A DNA stretch of 64,000 nt from positions 9,986-73,985 of the forward strand of contig DATBHZ010000006.1 of the NCBI GenBank assembly GCA_036557185.1, given 5' to 3'. The notes beneath the pieces were generated by a model. It saw only the letters and a program-made list of their open reading frames with translations, ran no database searches and was not told the DNA's origin. Positions 8,430 to 17,420 of the stretch are shown here, piece by piece; within the stretch, counting starts at the first letter, position 1; every line of letters begins with the position of its first letter. The position numbers and the translations under genes were made by a program. The stretch comes from DATBHZ01 sp036557185. GTDB taxonomy: Bacteria > Actinomycetota > Acidimicrobiia > IMCC26256 > JAENVU01.

Positions 8430-8549
8430 CAACGCTGACCCGCGTGCTGCGGGGCGAGCGACACGAGCGCTTGCCCACGGGGTCGGAGCATGTGTCAAAT
8501 AGCATGGCTGGTCGTGGACGCGAGGGGCAGCCAGGCATGAGCAGAGAGC

Positions 8550-10526
8550 ATGAGTGATCTGCACCGGCGCGCGGCAGCGAGCGCGGCGAGGCTGACCCCC
8601 GACGAGATCGCCGCTCGGGGATTCGCCCAGGCGTTCCGTGGGTTCTCTGAGACCGAGGTCCGCAATTTCCTCAAGCGGGTCTCGGACGAGGTCGCGGCGA
8701 TGGGCGAACGGGAGACCACACTCGCCGAGCAGGTCCGGGAGCTCGAGGACCGGCTCCGTCATCCGCCGCCGGTGACCGAGCAGCAGCTCCTCGACAGCCT
8801 CGGCGAGGAGACCGCGCGGGTCCTCAGATCGGCGCAGGACGCTGCGAGCGAGATCCGCTCCCGGGCGGAGGAGCGAGCCGCAACGCTGGTCCGCGAGGCG
8901 CAGGACGAAGCCGCGGCACTCCGCGAGAGCTCCGAGCGGCAAGCGACCGCGCTCCTCGAAGATGCGGACCGGCGAGCGACCGAGCGCGAACAGAATGCTG
9001 CCACCGAGGCCGCAACACTCCGAGACGACTCGGAGCGAGAGGCGCGCGAGCTGCACGCACGTACGGAGCGCGAGATCGAAGAGGCGCGCGCCGCTGCATC
9101 CGCGCTCGCGGAGTCCGATCTCGAGGCGGCCAAGGCGAGCGGACGCGCGATGGTCGAAGAGGCGCGCGCGGTGCGCGAACGCGTGCTCGCCGATCTCGAT
9201 CGACGTCGTGGGCTGCTCCAGGAGCAGATCGACGAGCTGCGCGCCGGGCGCGATCGCCTCCTCGACGCCTACAGGGTCGTCAAGCGCACGCTCGGCGAGG
9301 CGACGGACGCTCTGGCGGACGTCGAGGCGCACGCGACGTCCAAGCTCGGCGCAGCCGCGCCGGCGCTCGACGTGCCCCCGGTGACCGGCGAGCTGGAGGT
9401 GCTCGGAACGGCCGGGGGCGCGACCGCCGAGCAGCCCACGCCCGAGCCGTCCGAATCGTCGGAGCCGCTCGAAAACACCCAGTCGCCCGCGTCCCCGGCG
9501 GCCGAGCCCGGGCAAGCGGGCGATCGTGGCGAGGTCGATCTCACGGCGGCGGAGCCGGGCGAGCACGACGCCGGCTCACCGACGGGTGACCAGGGGGACA
9601 AGGGTGACGACAATGCCGATTCGGGTGCCGCGGTCGACGCGCTCTTCGCCAGGTTGCGCTCCGCAGACCGGCCGGAGAACGCGTCCGGCGAGGCGGTGAC
9701 GGCGTCCGCACCCGTCGCAACCGAGGTTCTGGAGCGCACCGAGGGCCCGGCGCCGCAAGCGTCGAACGGGGAGGGAGCGGTCACCGTCGTCGAGGAGACC
9801 GTGGTCGTCACGACAGGTTCGTCCGCCGAGCCCGACGCGAGCGACACCCCCGAGGAGGAGCTGACGGGCGACGACGCGCTCCGCGAGCGCCGCCTGCGCG
9901 CGCTGCGCCCGCTGTCGCGTGAGCTGGGAAGACGGGCGAAGCGCTCGCTGCAGGACGAGCAGAACGAGCTGCTGGACCGTCTCCGCACCGCGAAGGCGAA
10001 GCCCGTCGCCGCCGAGGCGCTGGCGGCAGCGGAGGAGCGCGAGTCGTCCTGGGCGGATGTCATCCGCGGTCCCCTCGGAGAGGCGTACGCAGCCGCGCGC
10101 GTCGCGGCGGGCCGAGCCGGGGCAAAGTCCGCAGTGCCGGACGAGATCGTCACGAGCACCGCACACCTGCTCGTCGACGGTATGCGCGGTCGTCTCGTCG
10201 ACGCGATCGACGGCGTCGGAGACAACGTCGACGAGATCCCCCAGCGCATCGGCGCGCGGTACCGCGACTTCCGCACACAGGAGCTCGACGCGATCCTGGG
10301 CGACAGCCTGAGCGCCGCCTGGGCGCGCGGCACGTTCGATGCCGCGCCCAAGCGCGCGCGCCTGCGCTGGGTGCCCGACTCGGTCGGATCGTGCCCGGAC
10401 TGCGACGACAACGCACTGGAGCCAACGGCCAAGGGCCAGGAGTTCCCCACCGGGCAGCAGTTCCCGCCTGCACATCCCGGTTGTCGGTGCCTGTTGGCGA
10501 TCGACGACGGCACCACCGGTCGCTAG
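8550..10526 (+). CDS. DivIVA-domain coiled-coil protein with phage Mu F-like C-terminal tail
   Basis: 658 residues. The N-terminus (about 12-75) is a DivIVA domain: LTPDEIAARGFAQAFRGFSE, then VRNFLKRVSDEVAAM. Residues about 75-260 form a long Glu/Arg/Ala-rich coiled coil. A low-complexity acidic Pro/Ser/Glu linker runs to about 430. The last 170 residues contain a second helical region and end with CPDCDDNALEP and HPGCRCLLAIDD, a CxxC plus HPxCRC pattern that I know from phage minor-head (Mu gpF-type) proteins. DivIVA domains sense curved membrane at poles and septa; the role of the tail is unknown. ATG 8550 is preceded by AGAGAGC, a weak ribosome site. Confidence 0.72.
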   Translation: MSDLHRRAAASAARLTPDEIAARGFAQAFRGFSETEVRNFLKRVSDEVAAMGERETTLAEQVRELEDRLRHPPPVTEQQLLDSLGEETARVLRSAQDAASEIRSRAEERAATLVREAQDEAAALRESSERQATALLEDADRRATEREQNAATEAATLRDDSEREARELHARTEREIEEARAAASALAESDLEAAKASGRAMVEEARAVRERVLADLDRRRGLLQEQIDELRAGRDRLLDAYRVVKRTLGEATDALADVEAHATSKLGAAAPALDVPPVTGELEVLGTAGGATAEQPTPEPSESSEPLENTQSPASPAAEPGQAGDRGEVDLTAAEPGEHDAGSPTGDQGDKGDDNADSGAAVDALFARLRSADRPENASGEAVTASAPVATEVLERTEGPAPQASNGEGAVTVVEETVVVTTGSSAEPDASDTPEEELTGDDALRERRLRALRPLSRELGRRAKRSLQDEQNELLDRLRTAKAKPVAAEALAAAEERESSWADVIRGPLGEAYAAARVAAGRAGAKSAVPDEIVTSTAHLLVDGMRGRLVDAIDGVGDNVDEIPQRIGARYRDFRTQELDAILGDSLSAAWARGTFDAAPKRARLRWVPDSVGSCPDCDDNALEPTAKGQEFPTGQQFPPAHPGCRCLLAIDDGTTGR

Positions 10527-10568
10527 GCGACCCGGAGCTCGAGCCCTCCCCGAATAGGCTCGCCCCCA

Positions 10569-13541
10569 ATGCGTGCGCCCAGTGTGGAACGACGTCGCCG
10601 CGGCCCGTTCCGCATCAGGGCCTGGATGATCGTTGTCGTCATCGCGGTGCTGGTGCTGTTCCTCAGCGCCCGTGGGCTCGCCGGCTTCTACACCGACCAC
10701 CTCTGGTTCAACTCTGTCGGCTTCGGCCGGACCTGGAGGAACCTGCTGTGGGCGAAGTTCGCGCCGGCCGCCGTCTTCACGATCCTCTTCTTCGTGATGA
10801 TGCTGGTGAGCCTGACGATCGCGGATCGTCTCGCCCCGCGCTCGCGTGCGATGGGGCCGGAGGACGAGCTCCTCGCGCGCTACCAGCGGTCCGTCGCTCC
10901 GTACAGCGGACGGATCCGGCTCGCCGTCTCGGCGTTCTTCGCGCTGATCGTCGGGGGCAGCGTCGCGGGCAAGTGGCGCGAGTGGATCCTGTTCACCCAC
11001 GCCCAGAGCTTCGGGACCAAGGACCCGCAGTTCCACCGCGACGTCGGCTTCTACGTGTTCCGGCTGCCCTTCCTGACCTTCCTCTTCAGCTGGTTGTTCG
11101 CGGCCCTCATCGTGATCCTCATCATCACGGCGGTCGCGCACTACCTGAACGGCGGGATCAGGCTGCAGAGCCCGTACCAGCACGTGACACCCCAGGTGAA
11201 GGCGCACCTCTCCGTGATCCTCGCGCTCATGGCGCTGGCGAAGACCGCGCAGTACTACTACGCGCGTTTCCAGCTCGACTTCTCCACGCGCGGGTTCGTC
11301 GAGGGTGCGGGGAAGACCGACGTTGCCGCGCAGCTCCCTGCGCTGAACCTTCTGCTCTTCATCTCGATCATCGCCGCGGGACTGTTCGTGTGGAACATCT
11401 GGCGACGCGGCTGGATGCTCCCGATCATCGCGGTCGGGCTGTGGGCGTTCGTGTCCCTGGTGATCGGGACCGTGGTCCCGGCCGTCTACCAGGCGGTGTT
11501 CGTCAACCCGAACACGCTCGCGAAGGAGCAGCCGTACATCGCGCGGAACATCACCGCCACACGCAAGGCGTTCGGTCTCAATCAGGTCGAGAACAAGCCG
11601 TTCAACTACTCGAACACGCTCACACTCGGCCAGGTCGTCGACAATCTTCAGTCGATCGACAACGTGCGCCTCTGGGACACCGACGTCGCCCAGAAGGACT
11701 TCCAGTCGATTCAGACGCTGCAGACGTTCTACCAATTCGAGGACGCCGACATCGACCGGTACGTCGTCGACGGACAGCTCAAGCAGACGCTCATCTCCGC
11801 CCGTGAGCTGAACTCGGCCGATCTGCCCAGCCAGAGCTGGGTCAACCAGCACATCGTCTACACGCACGGGTACGGCGCCGTGGTCTCCGCGGCCAACGCT
11901 GCCGACAAGAACGGGCTGCCGAGCTTCCTGACCCAGGACATCCCGCCGACGGGTTCGATCCCGCTCAGTCGGCCCGAGGTGTACTTCGGCGAGTCGCTCG
12001 GCGGCTACGCGCTCGTCGGGGCGAAGCAGAAGGAGCTGGACTACACGAGGAAGGGCGGTGTCACCGTCTACAGCCGCTACAAGGGCGGCGGCGGCGTCCC
12101 GCTGTCGAGCCTGCTTCGCCGAGCGGCCTTTGCACTGCGCTTCAGCGACCCGAACCTCTTGATCTCGGGCCAGATCACGGACCACACGCGGATCATGTTC
12201 CTGCGCAGCATCCTCGATCGCGTCTCGAAGGCCGCGCCCTTCCTCTCCTACGACGGCGACCCGTATCCCGTGATCTCCAACGGTCACCTGGTGTGGATGA
12301 TCGACGGGTACACGACCACGAACGACTACCCGTACTCGCAGAGCTACAACGCCAACGGCGAGCTCAAGAACTCCGTGAACTACATCAGGAACTCGGTGAA
12401 GGTCACCGTCGACGCGTACGACGGCACGATCAAGTTCTACGTCGTGGATCCGAAGGACCCTCTGATCAAGGCGTATCGCTCTGCCTTCCCGGGTCTGTTC
12501 ACCAGCTACTCGAAGATGCCGGCGGCCCTCAAGGCGCACCTGCGCTACCCACAGGGCTTGTTCCGCGCGCAGACGGACATGTACCGCTCGTACCACGTCA
12601 CCGACGCGACGACGTTCTTCAGCGGTGACCGCAAGTGGGACATCTCAGAGGACCCGGGCGTCGGCCTGATCGGCGACACGAGCGCTCCCGAGACGGTGCC
12701 GACCACGGCGCCGTCGACGCCGCAGGCCGCGTCGTCGAGCGGGCCGCGCATCGATCCGCTGTACGTGCTGATCAAGCCCCCCGGCGAGTCGCAGGTGCAG
12801 TTCCTGTTGATCCGACCGTTCGTGCCCGTCTCGAAGAACAACACGATCGCGAACCTCGCCGCGTTCATGATCGCGAAGGCCGAGCCGAACGCCCCCGACG
12901 GGCTCGAGACGTTCCAGATGCCGAGCGGCGTGACCGTGCTCGGCCCCGTGCAGGCGAACAGTCAGATCAACAGCACCCCCGAGATCTCCCGGCAGTTCAC
13001 GCTCCTGGGCCAGCAGAACACGGGCTCGCGGGTCCGGCAGGGGAGCATGCAGATCGTGCCGATCGGCAACGGACTGATCTACTTCCGCCCGATCTACGTC
13101 GAGCCGCAGAACGGCAAACAACCGACCTATCAGTTCGTCGTAGCGGCGCTCAACGGCACCGCCAAGATCGGGACGACGCTGAACGAGGCGTTGCGCCAAT
13201 TTCCCGAGTTCGCGTCGCTCCCGGAGACCGCAACCGGTTCCCAGGTCACGCCGGCTCCTACGACCCCGCCCGCGACCGGGGGAGGAGGCGGCACGACGAG
13301 CGGAACCCTGCAACAGGTATTGTCACAGGCGAGCAGCACATACAACCAGATGCAGGCCGCGTTGCGCGCCGGAAACCTCGTGCAGTACGCGCAGCTCGAG
13401 GTCAAGCTCGGGAACCTGCTCAACCAGGCCGCGTCCCTCGCCACGAGCAGCGGGTCGAGTGGAACGCCGGTGCCGTTGACCCGTCCTCCGAGCACGTCGC
13501 CCACGACCCGGCCCAGGTCCGCGGCCGGGGTGGGTGCCTGA
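10569..13541 (+). CDS. UPF0182 (COG1615) large membrane protein
   Basis: 990 residues, ATG 10569. About seven membrane segments lie in the first 330 residues (IVVVIAVLVLFLSARGLAGF; FTILFFVMMLVSLTIADRL; LLFISIIAAGLFVWNIW; LWAFVSLVIGTVVPAVYQAV). A large extracellular domain of about 600 residues follows and ends in a Thr/Pro/Ser-rich tail. Family signatures such as NPNTLAKEQPYIARNITATR and RPEVYFGESLGGYALVG are present. The family is widespread in actinobacteria and has no established function. An acidic-Pro linker near residue 700 and a Gly-rich stretch near 900 are typical variable insertions. Confidence 0.9.
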   Translation: MRAPSVERRRRGPFRIRAWMIVVVIAVLVLFLSARGLAGFYTDHLWFNSVGFGRTWRNLLWAKFAPAAVFTILFFVMMLVSLTIADRLAPRSRAMGPEDELLARYQRSVAPYSGRIRLAVSAFFALIVGGSVAGKWREWILFTHAQSFGTKDPQFHRDVGFYVFRLPFLTFLFSWLFAALIVILIITAVAHYLNGGIRLQSPYQHVTPQVKAHLSVILALMALAKTAQYYYARFQLDFSTRGFVEGAGKTDVAAQLPALNLLLFISIIAAGLFVWNIWRRGWMLPIIAVGLWAFVSLVIGTVVPAVYQAVFVNPNTLAKEQPYIARNITATRKAFGLNQVENKPFNYSNTLTLGQVVDNLQSIDNVRLWDTDVAQKDFQSIQTLQTFYQFEDADIDRYVVDGQLKQTLISARELNSADLPSQSWVNQHIVYTHGYGAVVSAANAADKNGLPSFLTQDIPPTGSIPLSRPEVYFGESLGGYALVGAKQKELDYTRKGGVTVYSRYKGGGGVPLSSLLRRAAFALRFSDPNLLISGQITDHTRIMFLRSILDRVSKAAPFLSYDGDPYPVISNGHLVWMIDGYTTTNDYPYSQSYNANGELKNSVNYIRNSVKVTVDAYDGTIKFYVVDPKDPLIKAYRSAFPGLFTSYSKMPAALKAHLRYPQGLFRAQTDMYRSYHVTDATTFFSGDRKWDISEDPGVGLIGDTSAPETVPTTAPSTPQAASSSGPRIDPLYVLIKPPGESQVQFLLIRPFVPVSKNNTIANLAAFMIAKAEPNAPDGLETFQMPSGVTVLGPVQANSQINSTPEISRQFTLLGQQNTGSRVRQGSMQIVPIGNGLIYFRPIYVEPQNGKQPTYQFVVAALNGTAKIGTTLNEALRQFPEFASLPETATGSQVTPAPTTPPATGGGGGTTSGTLQQVLSQASSTYNQMQAALRAGNLVQYAQLEVKLGNLLNQAASLATSSGSSGTPVPLTRPPSTSPTTRPRSAAGVGA

Positions 13542-13566
13542 CCTGGCAGCACGCCGCTGTCCGGGA

Positions 13567-13604
13567 TTGTTCCGGCACCCGGGGATTGTTACTATGGCCG
13601 TAGT
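13567..13604 (+). promoter_or_regulatory. sufB promoter with overlapping inverted-repeat operator
   Basis: A -35-like TTGTTC (13567-13572), a 17-base spacer and a -10-like TACTAT (13590-13595) sit about 65 bases before sufB. The inverted repeat ACTATGGCCGTAGT (13591-13604) overlaps the -10 box. Almost the same dyad occurs before sufC2 at 24093-24110. A repressor bound here would block RNA polymerase. An Fe-S-sensing Rrf2/SufR-like factor is the natural candidate, but none is encoded in the window. Confidence 0.65.
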
Positions 13605-13661
13605 GGAAATACCTCGCCGGCCCCCGTCCGGCAGGTTTTGGCGATCCTCGGAGCGCACCTC

Positions 13662-15065
13662 ATGGCGGTCAAGGGCATCGATCTCGGCAAGTACCAGCTG
13701 GGCTGGCACGACTCGACGGACGACTACGTCTACACGCCGCAGAAGGGCCTGAACGAACAGGTCGTGCGTGAGATCTCGGGCCACAAGGAAGAGCCCGAGT
13801 GGATGACGAAGTTCCGGCTCAACGCGCTGAAGCGCTTCGAGCGCAAGCCGATGCTGGCGTGGTTCGCCGAGAACATGCCCGACATCGACTTCGACGACAT
13901 CTACTACTACCTGAAGCCGACCGAGGGGCAGGTCTCCGACTGGGAGATGCTCCCGGACGAGATGAAGAACACCTACGAGAAGCTCGGCATCCCCGAAGCG
14001 GAGCGCAAGTTCCTCGCCGGTGTCACTGCACAGTTCGAAAGCGAGGTCGTGTACCACAAAAACCGGGAGGACCTCGAGAAGCAGGGCGTGTTCTTCAGCT
14101 CCATGGACGAGGCGCTGCGCGACCACCCCGACATCGTGCGCGAGCACTTCGGCACGGTCATCCCGCCCGGCGACAACAAGTTCGCCGCGCTCAACTCCTC
14201 GGTGTGGTCCGGCGGCTCATTCATCTACGTGCCGCCCGGGGTGCACGTCGAGATGCCGCTCCAGGCGTACTTCCGCATCAACGCCGAGAACGCAGGGCAG
14301 TTCGAGCGCACGTTGATCATCGCCGACGAGGGCGCGAGCGTGCACTACGTCGAGGGATGCTCGGCTCCGATCTACACCTCCGACTCGCTGCACTCGGCGG
14401 TCGTCGAGCTGATCGCGAAGCCTGGTGCGCGCATCCGGTACACCACGATCCAGAACTGGTCGCCGAACGTCTACAACCTCGTCACCAAGCGTGCGCGTGC
14501 GGAGACGGAGGCGACGGTCGAGTGGATCGACGGCAACCTCGGCTCGAAGCTCACGATGAAGTACCCGGCCGTCGTCATGACCGGGCCCAAGGCGCACGGT
14601 GAGGTGCTCTCGGTCGCGTACGCGGGCCCGGGCCAGCACCAGGATGCCGGGGCGAAGATGACGCACGCGGCTCCCGAGACGACCTCGATCATCGACAGCA
14701 AGTCCATCTCGAAGGACGGCGGCCGGACCACGTACCGCGGCCTCGTGCGCGTCGAGGAGGGCGCGCACGACGTGAAGAGCCACGTGCGCTGCGACGCGCT
14801 CATCCTCGACGAACAGAGCCGGTCCGACACTTACCCGTACATGGAGATCGACGAGAAGGACGCCCGCATCGGCCACGAGGCCACGGTCTCGAAGGTCGGC
14901 GACGACCAGATCTTCTATCTCATGAGCCGCGGCCTCTCCGAGCAGCAGGCGACGGCGATGATCGTGAACGGGTTCATCGAGCCCGTCACCAAGACGTTGC
15001 CGATGGAGTACGCCGTGGAGCTGTCGCGGCTCATCGAGCTCAACATGGAGGGCGCGGTCGGCTGA
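13662..15065 (+). CDS. sufB: Fe-S cluster assembly protein SufB
   Basis: 467 residues. ATG 13662 is preceded by GGAG, and the product begins MAVKGIDLGKYQLGW. SufB is the scaffold subunit of the SufBC2D complex, where Fe-S clusters are built from sulfur relayed by SufS/SufU. The sequence is full length with family blocks: KGLNEQVVREISGHKEEPEW near the start, GVFFSSMDEALRDHP, FIYVPPGVHVEMPLQAYFRI, SVHYVEGCSAP with a conserved Cys, the beta-helix core to THAAPETTSIIDSKSIS, and the C-terminal IGHEATVSKVGDDQIFYL. First gene of the + strand half of the SUF locus. Confidence 0.96.
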   Translation: MAVKGIDLGKYQLGWHDSTDDYVYTPQKGLNEQVVREISGHKEEPEWMTKFRLNALKRFERKPMLAWFAENMPDIDFDDIYYYLKPTEGQVSDWEMLPDEMKNTYEKLGIPEAERKFLAGVTAQFESEVVYHKNREDLEKQGVFFSSMDEALRDHPDIVREHFGTVIPPGDNKFAALNSSVWSGGSFIYVPPGVHVEMPLQAYFRINAENAGQFERTLIIADEGASVHYVEGCSAPIYTSDSLHSAVVELIAKPGARIRYTTIQNWSPNVYNLVTKRARAETEATVEWIDGNLGSKLTMKYPAVVMTGPKAHGEVLSVAYAGPGQHQDAGAKMTHAAPETTSIIDSKSISKDGGRTTYRGLVRVEEGAHDVKSHVRCDALILDEQSRSDTYPYMEIDEKDARIGHEATVSKVGDDQIFYLMSRGLSEQQATAMIVNGFIEPVTKTLPMEYAVELSRLIELNMEGAVG

Positions 15066-15088
15066 CCGCGTCCTCGTCCGGACCGTCG

Positions 15089-16288
15089 ATGCCCTCTGCG
15101 TTCACCCCCGATGCGTCGCGCGGCCTCGGCGGGCCCGAGTGGCTCGCCGAGAGGCGTGCCGCCGCGGCGCAGCGGCTCGGGGATCTCGTGCTCCCCACCG
15201 ACACCGAGGAGATCTGGCGCTACAGCCGGATCGGCGAGCTCGATCTCGAGCGATACCGGCCCCGCACTGCCGACGAGCGGGAGCTCGAGGTCTCGCCCGT
15301 GCCCCAGGGGCTGCGCTCGAAGGGTGTGATCGCCGGTGACCTGCATTCGATCGACGCCGAGGGTGCCGAGGAGTGGTTCGGGCGCTGTGCCGGCGAATCG
15401 CCGGACGCCTTCACCGAGCTGCACGACGCGTTCGCGGCCGGTGGCGCGTACATCTTCGTCCCGCCCGGCGTCGTCGTGGACGAGCCCGTGTTCGTCTCAC
15501 ACCGCTCCAGCGGCGACGGCCTGGCGTCCTTCCCGCACACGCTCGTCGTCGTCGGTGAAGGGGCGGAGGTCTCCATCGTCGACCGGTTCGCGGCCGCTGG
15601 GGATCACCTCACCGACGCCGTCATCGAGCTGGTCGTGGGCGACGGCGCGAACGTTCGGTACATCTCGGTGCAGGAGCATGGCGAGAAGACCTGGGCAATC
15701 GCGTTGCAGCGCGCGCGTGTCGGGCGCGACGCGCGTCTCCAGTCCTCTGCGGTGGCGCTCGGCGGCGACTACGCGCGGCTGCGGAGCGAGTCGCTGTTGC
15801 ACGGCGAGGGCGGGGAGAGCGACCTGCTGGCCGTCTACTTCGGGGACCAGCAGCAGATGCACGACTTCCGGACGCTCCAGGACCACGCCGCCCCGCGAAC
15901 GCGCAGTGACCTGCTCTTCAAGGGCGCAGTGGAGGACGAGGCGCGCTCGGTGTACAGCGGGCTGATCCGCCTGCGCAAGAGCGCGCAGAAGGCGAATGCG
16001 TTCCAGACGAACCGCAACCTGGTGCTCACCGAGGGCGCGGGCGCCGAGTCGATCCCGAACCTCGAGATCGAGGCGGACGACGTGCGCTGCTCGCACGCCT
16101 CGACCGTCGGACCGATCGACGACGACCAGCTGTACTACCTCGAGTCGCGCGGCGTGAGCCCCGCCGACGCCGAGCGGTTGATCGTGCTCGGGTTCTTCGA
16201 AGACGTGTTCGCGCGGCTCCCGGTTCCGTCGCTCGTCGCCGAGCTCCGCGCGTCCGTGCACGAGAAGCTCGGGCGTCTGCATGGCTGA
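15089..16288 (+). CDS. sufD: Fe-S cluster assembly protein SufD
   Basis: 399 residues, ATG 15089, 23 bases after sufB. SufD is the SufB paralogue completing the SufBC2D scaffold. Visible features are the N-terminal TDTEEIWRYSRIGELDLERY, AYIFVPPGVVVDEPVFVSH, the beta-helix core (SVQEHGEKTWAIALQRARVG), KANAFQTNRNLVLTEGAGAE, CSHASTVGPIDDDQLYYLES and SRGVSPADAERLIVLGFFE near the end. The stop codon lies eight bases inside the following Rieske gene, so translation is likely coupled. Length is usual for actinobacterial SufD. Confidence 0.94.
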   Translation: MPSAFTPDASRGLGGPEWLAERRAAAAQRLGDLVLPTDTEEIWRYSRIGELDLERYRPRTADERELEVSPVPQGLRSKGVIAGDLHSIDAEGAEEWFGRCAGESPDAFTELHDAFAAGGAYIFVPPGVVVDEPVFVSHRSSGDGLASFPHTLVVVGEGAEVSIVDRFAAAGDHLTDAVIELVVGDGANVRYISVQEHGEKTWAIALQRARVGRDARLQSSAVALGGDYARLRSESLLHGEGGESDLLAVYFGDQQQMHDFRTLQDHAAPRTRSDLLFKGAVEDEARSVYSGLIRLRKSAQKANAFQTNRNLVLTEGAGAESIPNLEIEADDVRCSHASTVGPIDDDQLYYLESRGVSPADAERLIVLGFFEDVFARLPVPSLVAELRASVHEKLGRLHG

Positions 16289-16592
16289 GGTGCGGGTGTG
16301 CTCCGTCGCCGACGTTCCGTCCGGCTCCGCGAAGCGGGTCGACGTCGAGGGCCACCGCCTGTGCATCGTCCACATCGCAGATGACTGGTACGTGATCGGC
16401 GACGAGTGCTCCCACGCCGACTACTCGCTCTCCGAGGGCTACGTCTGGGAGGACGAGCGCGAGATCGAGTGCCCGAAGCACGGATCGACCTTCCTCCTGA
16501 CCACGGGGGAGCCGCAGACGCTTCCCGCGACGCGGCCCGTGCCGACCTACGAGGTGCGCGTCGACGGCGACGACGTGGTGGTGAAGGTATGA
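16281..16592 (+). CDS. Rieske-type [2Fe-2S] ferredoxin of the suf operon
   Basis: 103 residues, ATG 16281. The Rieske ligands are intact: Cys-x-His in DECSHADYSLS and Cys-x2-His in IECPKHGSTF, followed by a Pro-rich loop (TRPVPTYEVRV). It resembles the small ferredoxin subunit of non-haem oxygenases that actinobacteria keep between sufD and sufC. It overlaps both neighbours (8 bases with sufD, ATGA with sufC). A role in supplying electrons for cluster assembly is plausible but inferred from position only. Confidence 0.9.
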   Translation: MAEVRVCSVADVPSGSAKRVDVEGHRLCIVHIADDWYVIGDECSHADYSLSEGYVWEDEREIECPKHGSTFLLTTGEPQTLPATRPVPTYEVRVDGDDVVVKV

Positions 16593-17383
16593 GCGCGGCC
16601 TCGACGTTGACGATCAGCGGTCTCCACGTGTCTGTCGACCGGTTCGAGATCCTCCGTGGCGTCGATCTGGAGCTGCGCTCCGGCGAGGTGCACGCGCTCA
16701 TGGGCCCGAACGGATCCGGCAAATCGACGCTGAGCCACGCGCTCATGGGACGGCGCGAGTACCGCGTCACGAGTGGCTCCGTGCAGCTCGACGGCGTCGA
16801 CCTGCTCGGCATGGAGACATGGGAGCGGGCACGCGCCGGCTTGTTCCTCACCTATCAGTACCCGGTCGAGGTTCCGGGTGTGCGCGTCGCCGATCTGCTC
16901 GAGGCGGCCGATGGCGCGGGCGCGTCGATCGACGAGCGCGTCCGCGTCGAGGCCGAGCGTCTCCACGTTCGCAACGAGTTCCTCGAGCGCGGTGTGAACG
17001 TCGAGTTCTCGGGTGGTGAGCAGAAGCGCACGGAGACACTGCAGCTCGCTGTCCTCGCGCCCAGGTTCGCGATCCTCGACGAGATCGACTCGGGCCTCGA
17101 CGTCGATGCCCTCCGCGACGTCGCACGGCGTATCGAGGCGATGACGACGGAGTCGAGCCTCGGCGTCCTCGCGATCACGCACTACACGCGCCTGCTCACG
17201 GAGCTGCATCCCGACCGAGTCCACGTTTTGATGCACGGCCGCGTGGTCACGAGCGGCGGCCCCGAGCTCGCCGACGAGCTGGAGCGCGTGGGCTACGAGG
17301 GGCTCGCCGAGCGTCTCGGCGTCGAGGCGCCGGAGCCGGAGAAGGCTCCCGAGCCCGACCCCTTCGCCGATCCCGGCTTCTGA
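16589..17383 (+). CDS. sufC: SufC ATPase, first copy
   Basis: 264 residues. ATG 16589 overlaps the Rieske stop as ATGA. ABC ATPase features: Walker A MGPNGSGKSTLSHALMG, Q-loop LTYQYPVEVPGV, signature FSGGEQKRTETLQ, Walker B FAILDEIDSGLDVDAL and switch His in AITHYTRLL. SufC powers the SufBC2D scaffold. Compared with the second copy (23300-24085), this one has a shorter helical segment after the Q-loop (LEAADGAGASIDERVRVEAE) and an added acidic Pro-rich tail (EAPEPEKAPEPDPFADP). Last clear gene of this suf half-operon. Confidence 0.93.
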   Translation: MSAASTLTISGLHVSVDRFEILRGVDLELRSGEVHALMGPNGSGKSTLSHALMGRREYRVTSGSVQLDGVDLLGMETWERARAGLFLTYQYPVEVPGVRVADLLEAADGAGASIDERVRVEAERLHVRNEFLERGVNVEFSGGEQKRTETLQLAVLAPRFAILDEIDSGLDVDALRDVARRIEAMTTESSLGVLAITHYTRLLTELHPDRVHVLMHGRVVTSGGPELADELERVGYEGLAERLGVEAPEPEKAPEPDPFADPGF

Positions 17384-17420
17384 CGCCGTTCCGCGCGCCG
17401 CGTGTGATCTGATCTGTCGC

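Noticed and set aside
9576..12596. Very long open frame (about 1000 codons) on the minus strand
   Set aside because: It is antisense to the DivIVA and UPF0182 genes, has an Arg/Asp/Val-rich composition without domains, and results from the high-GC third codon positions of the real genes.
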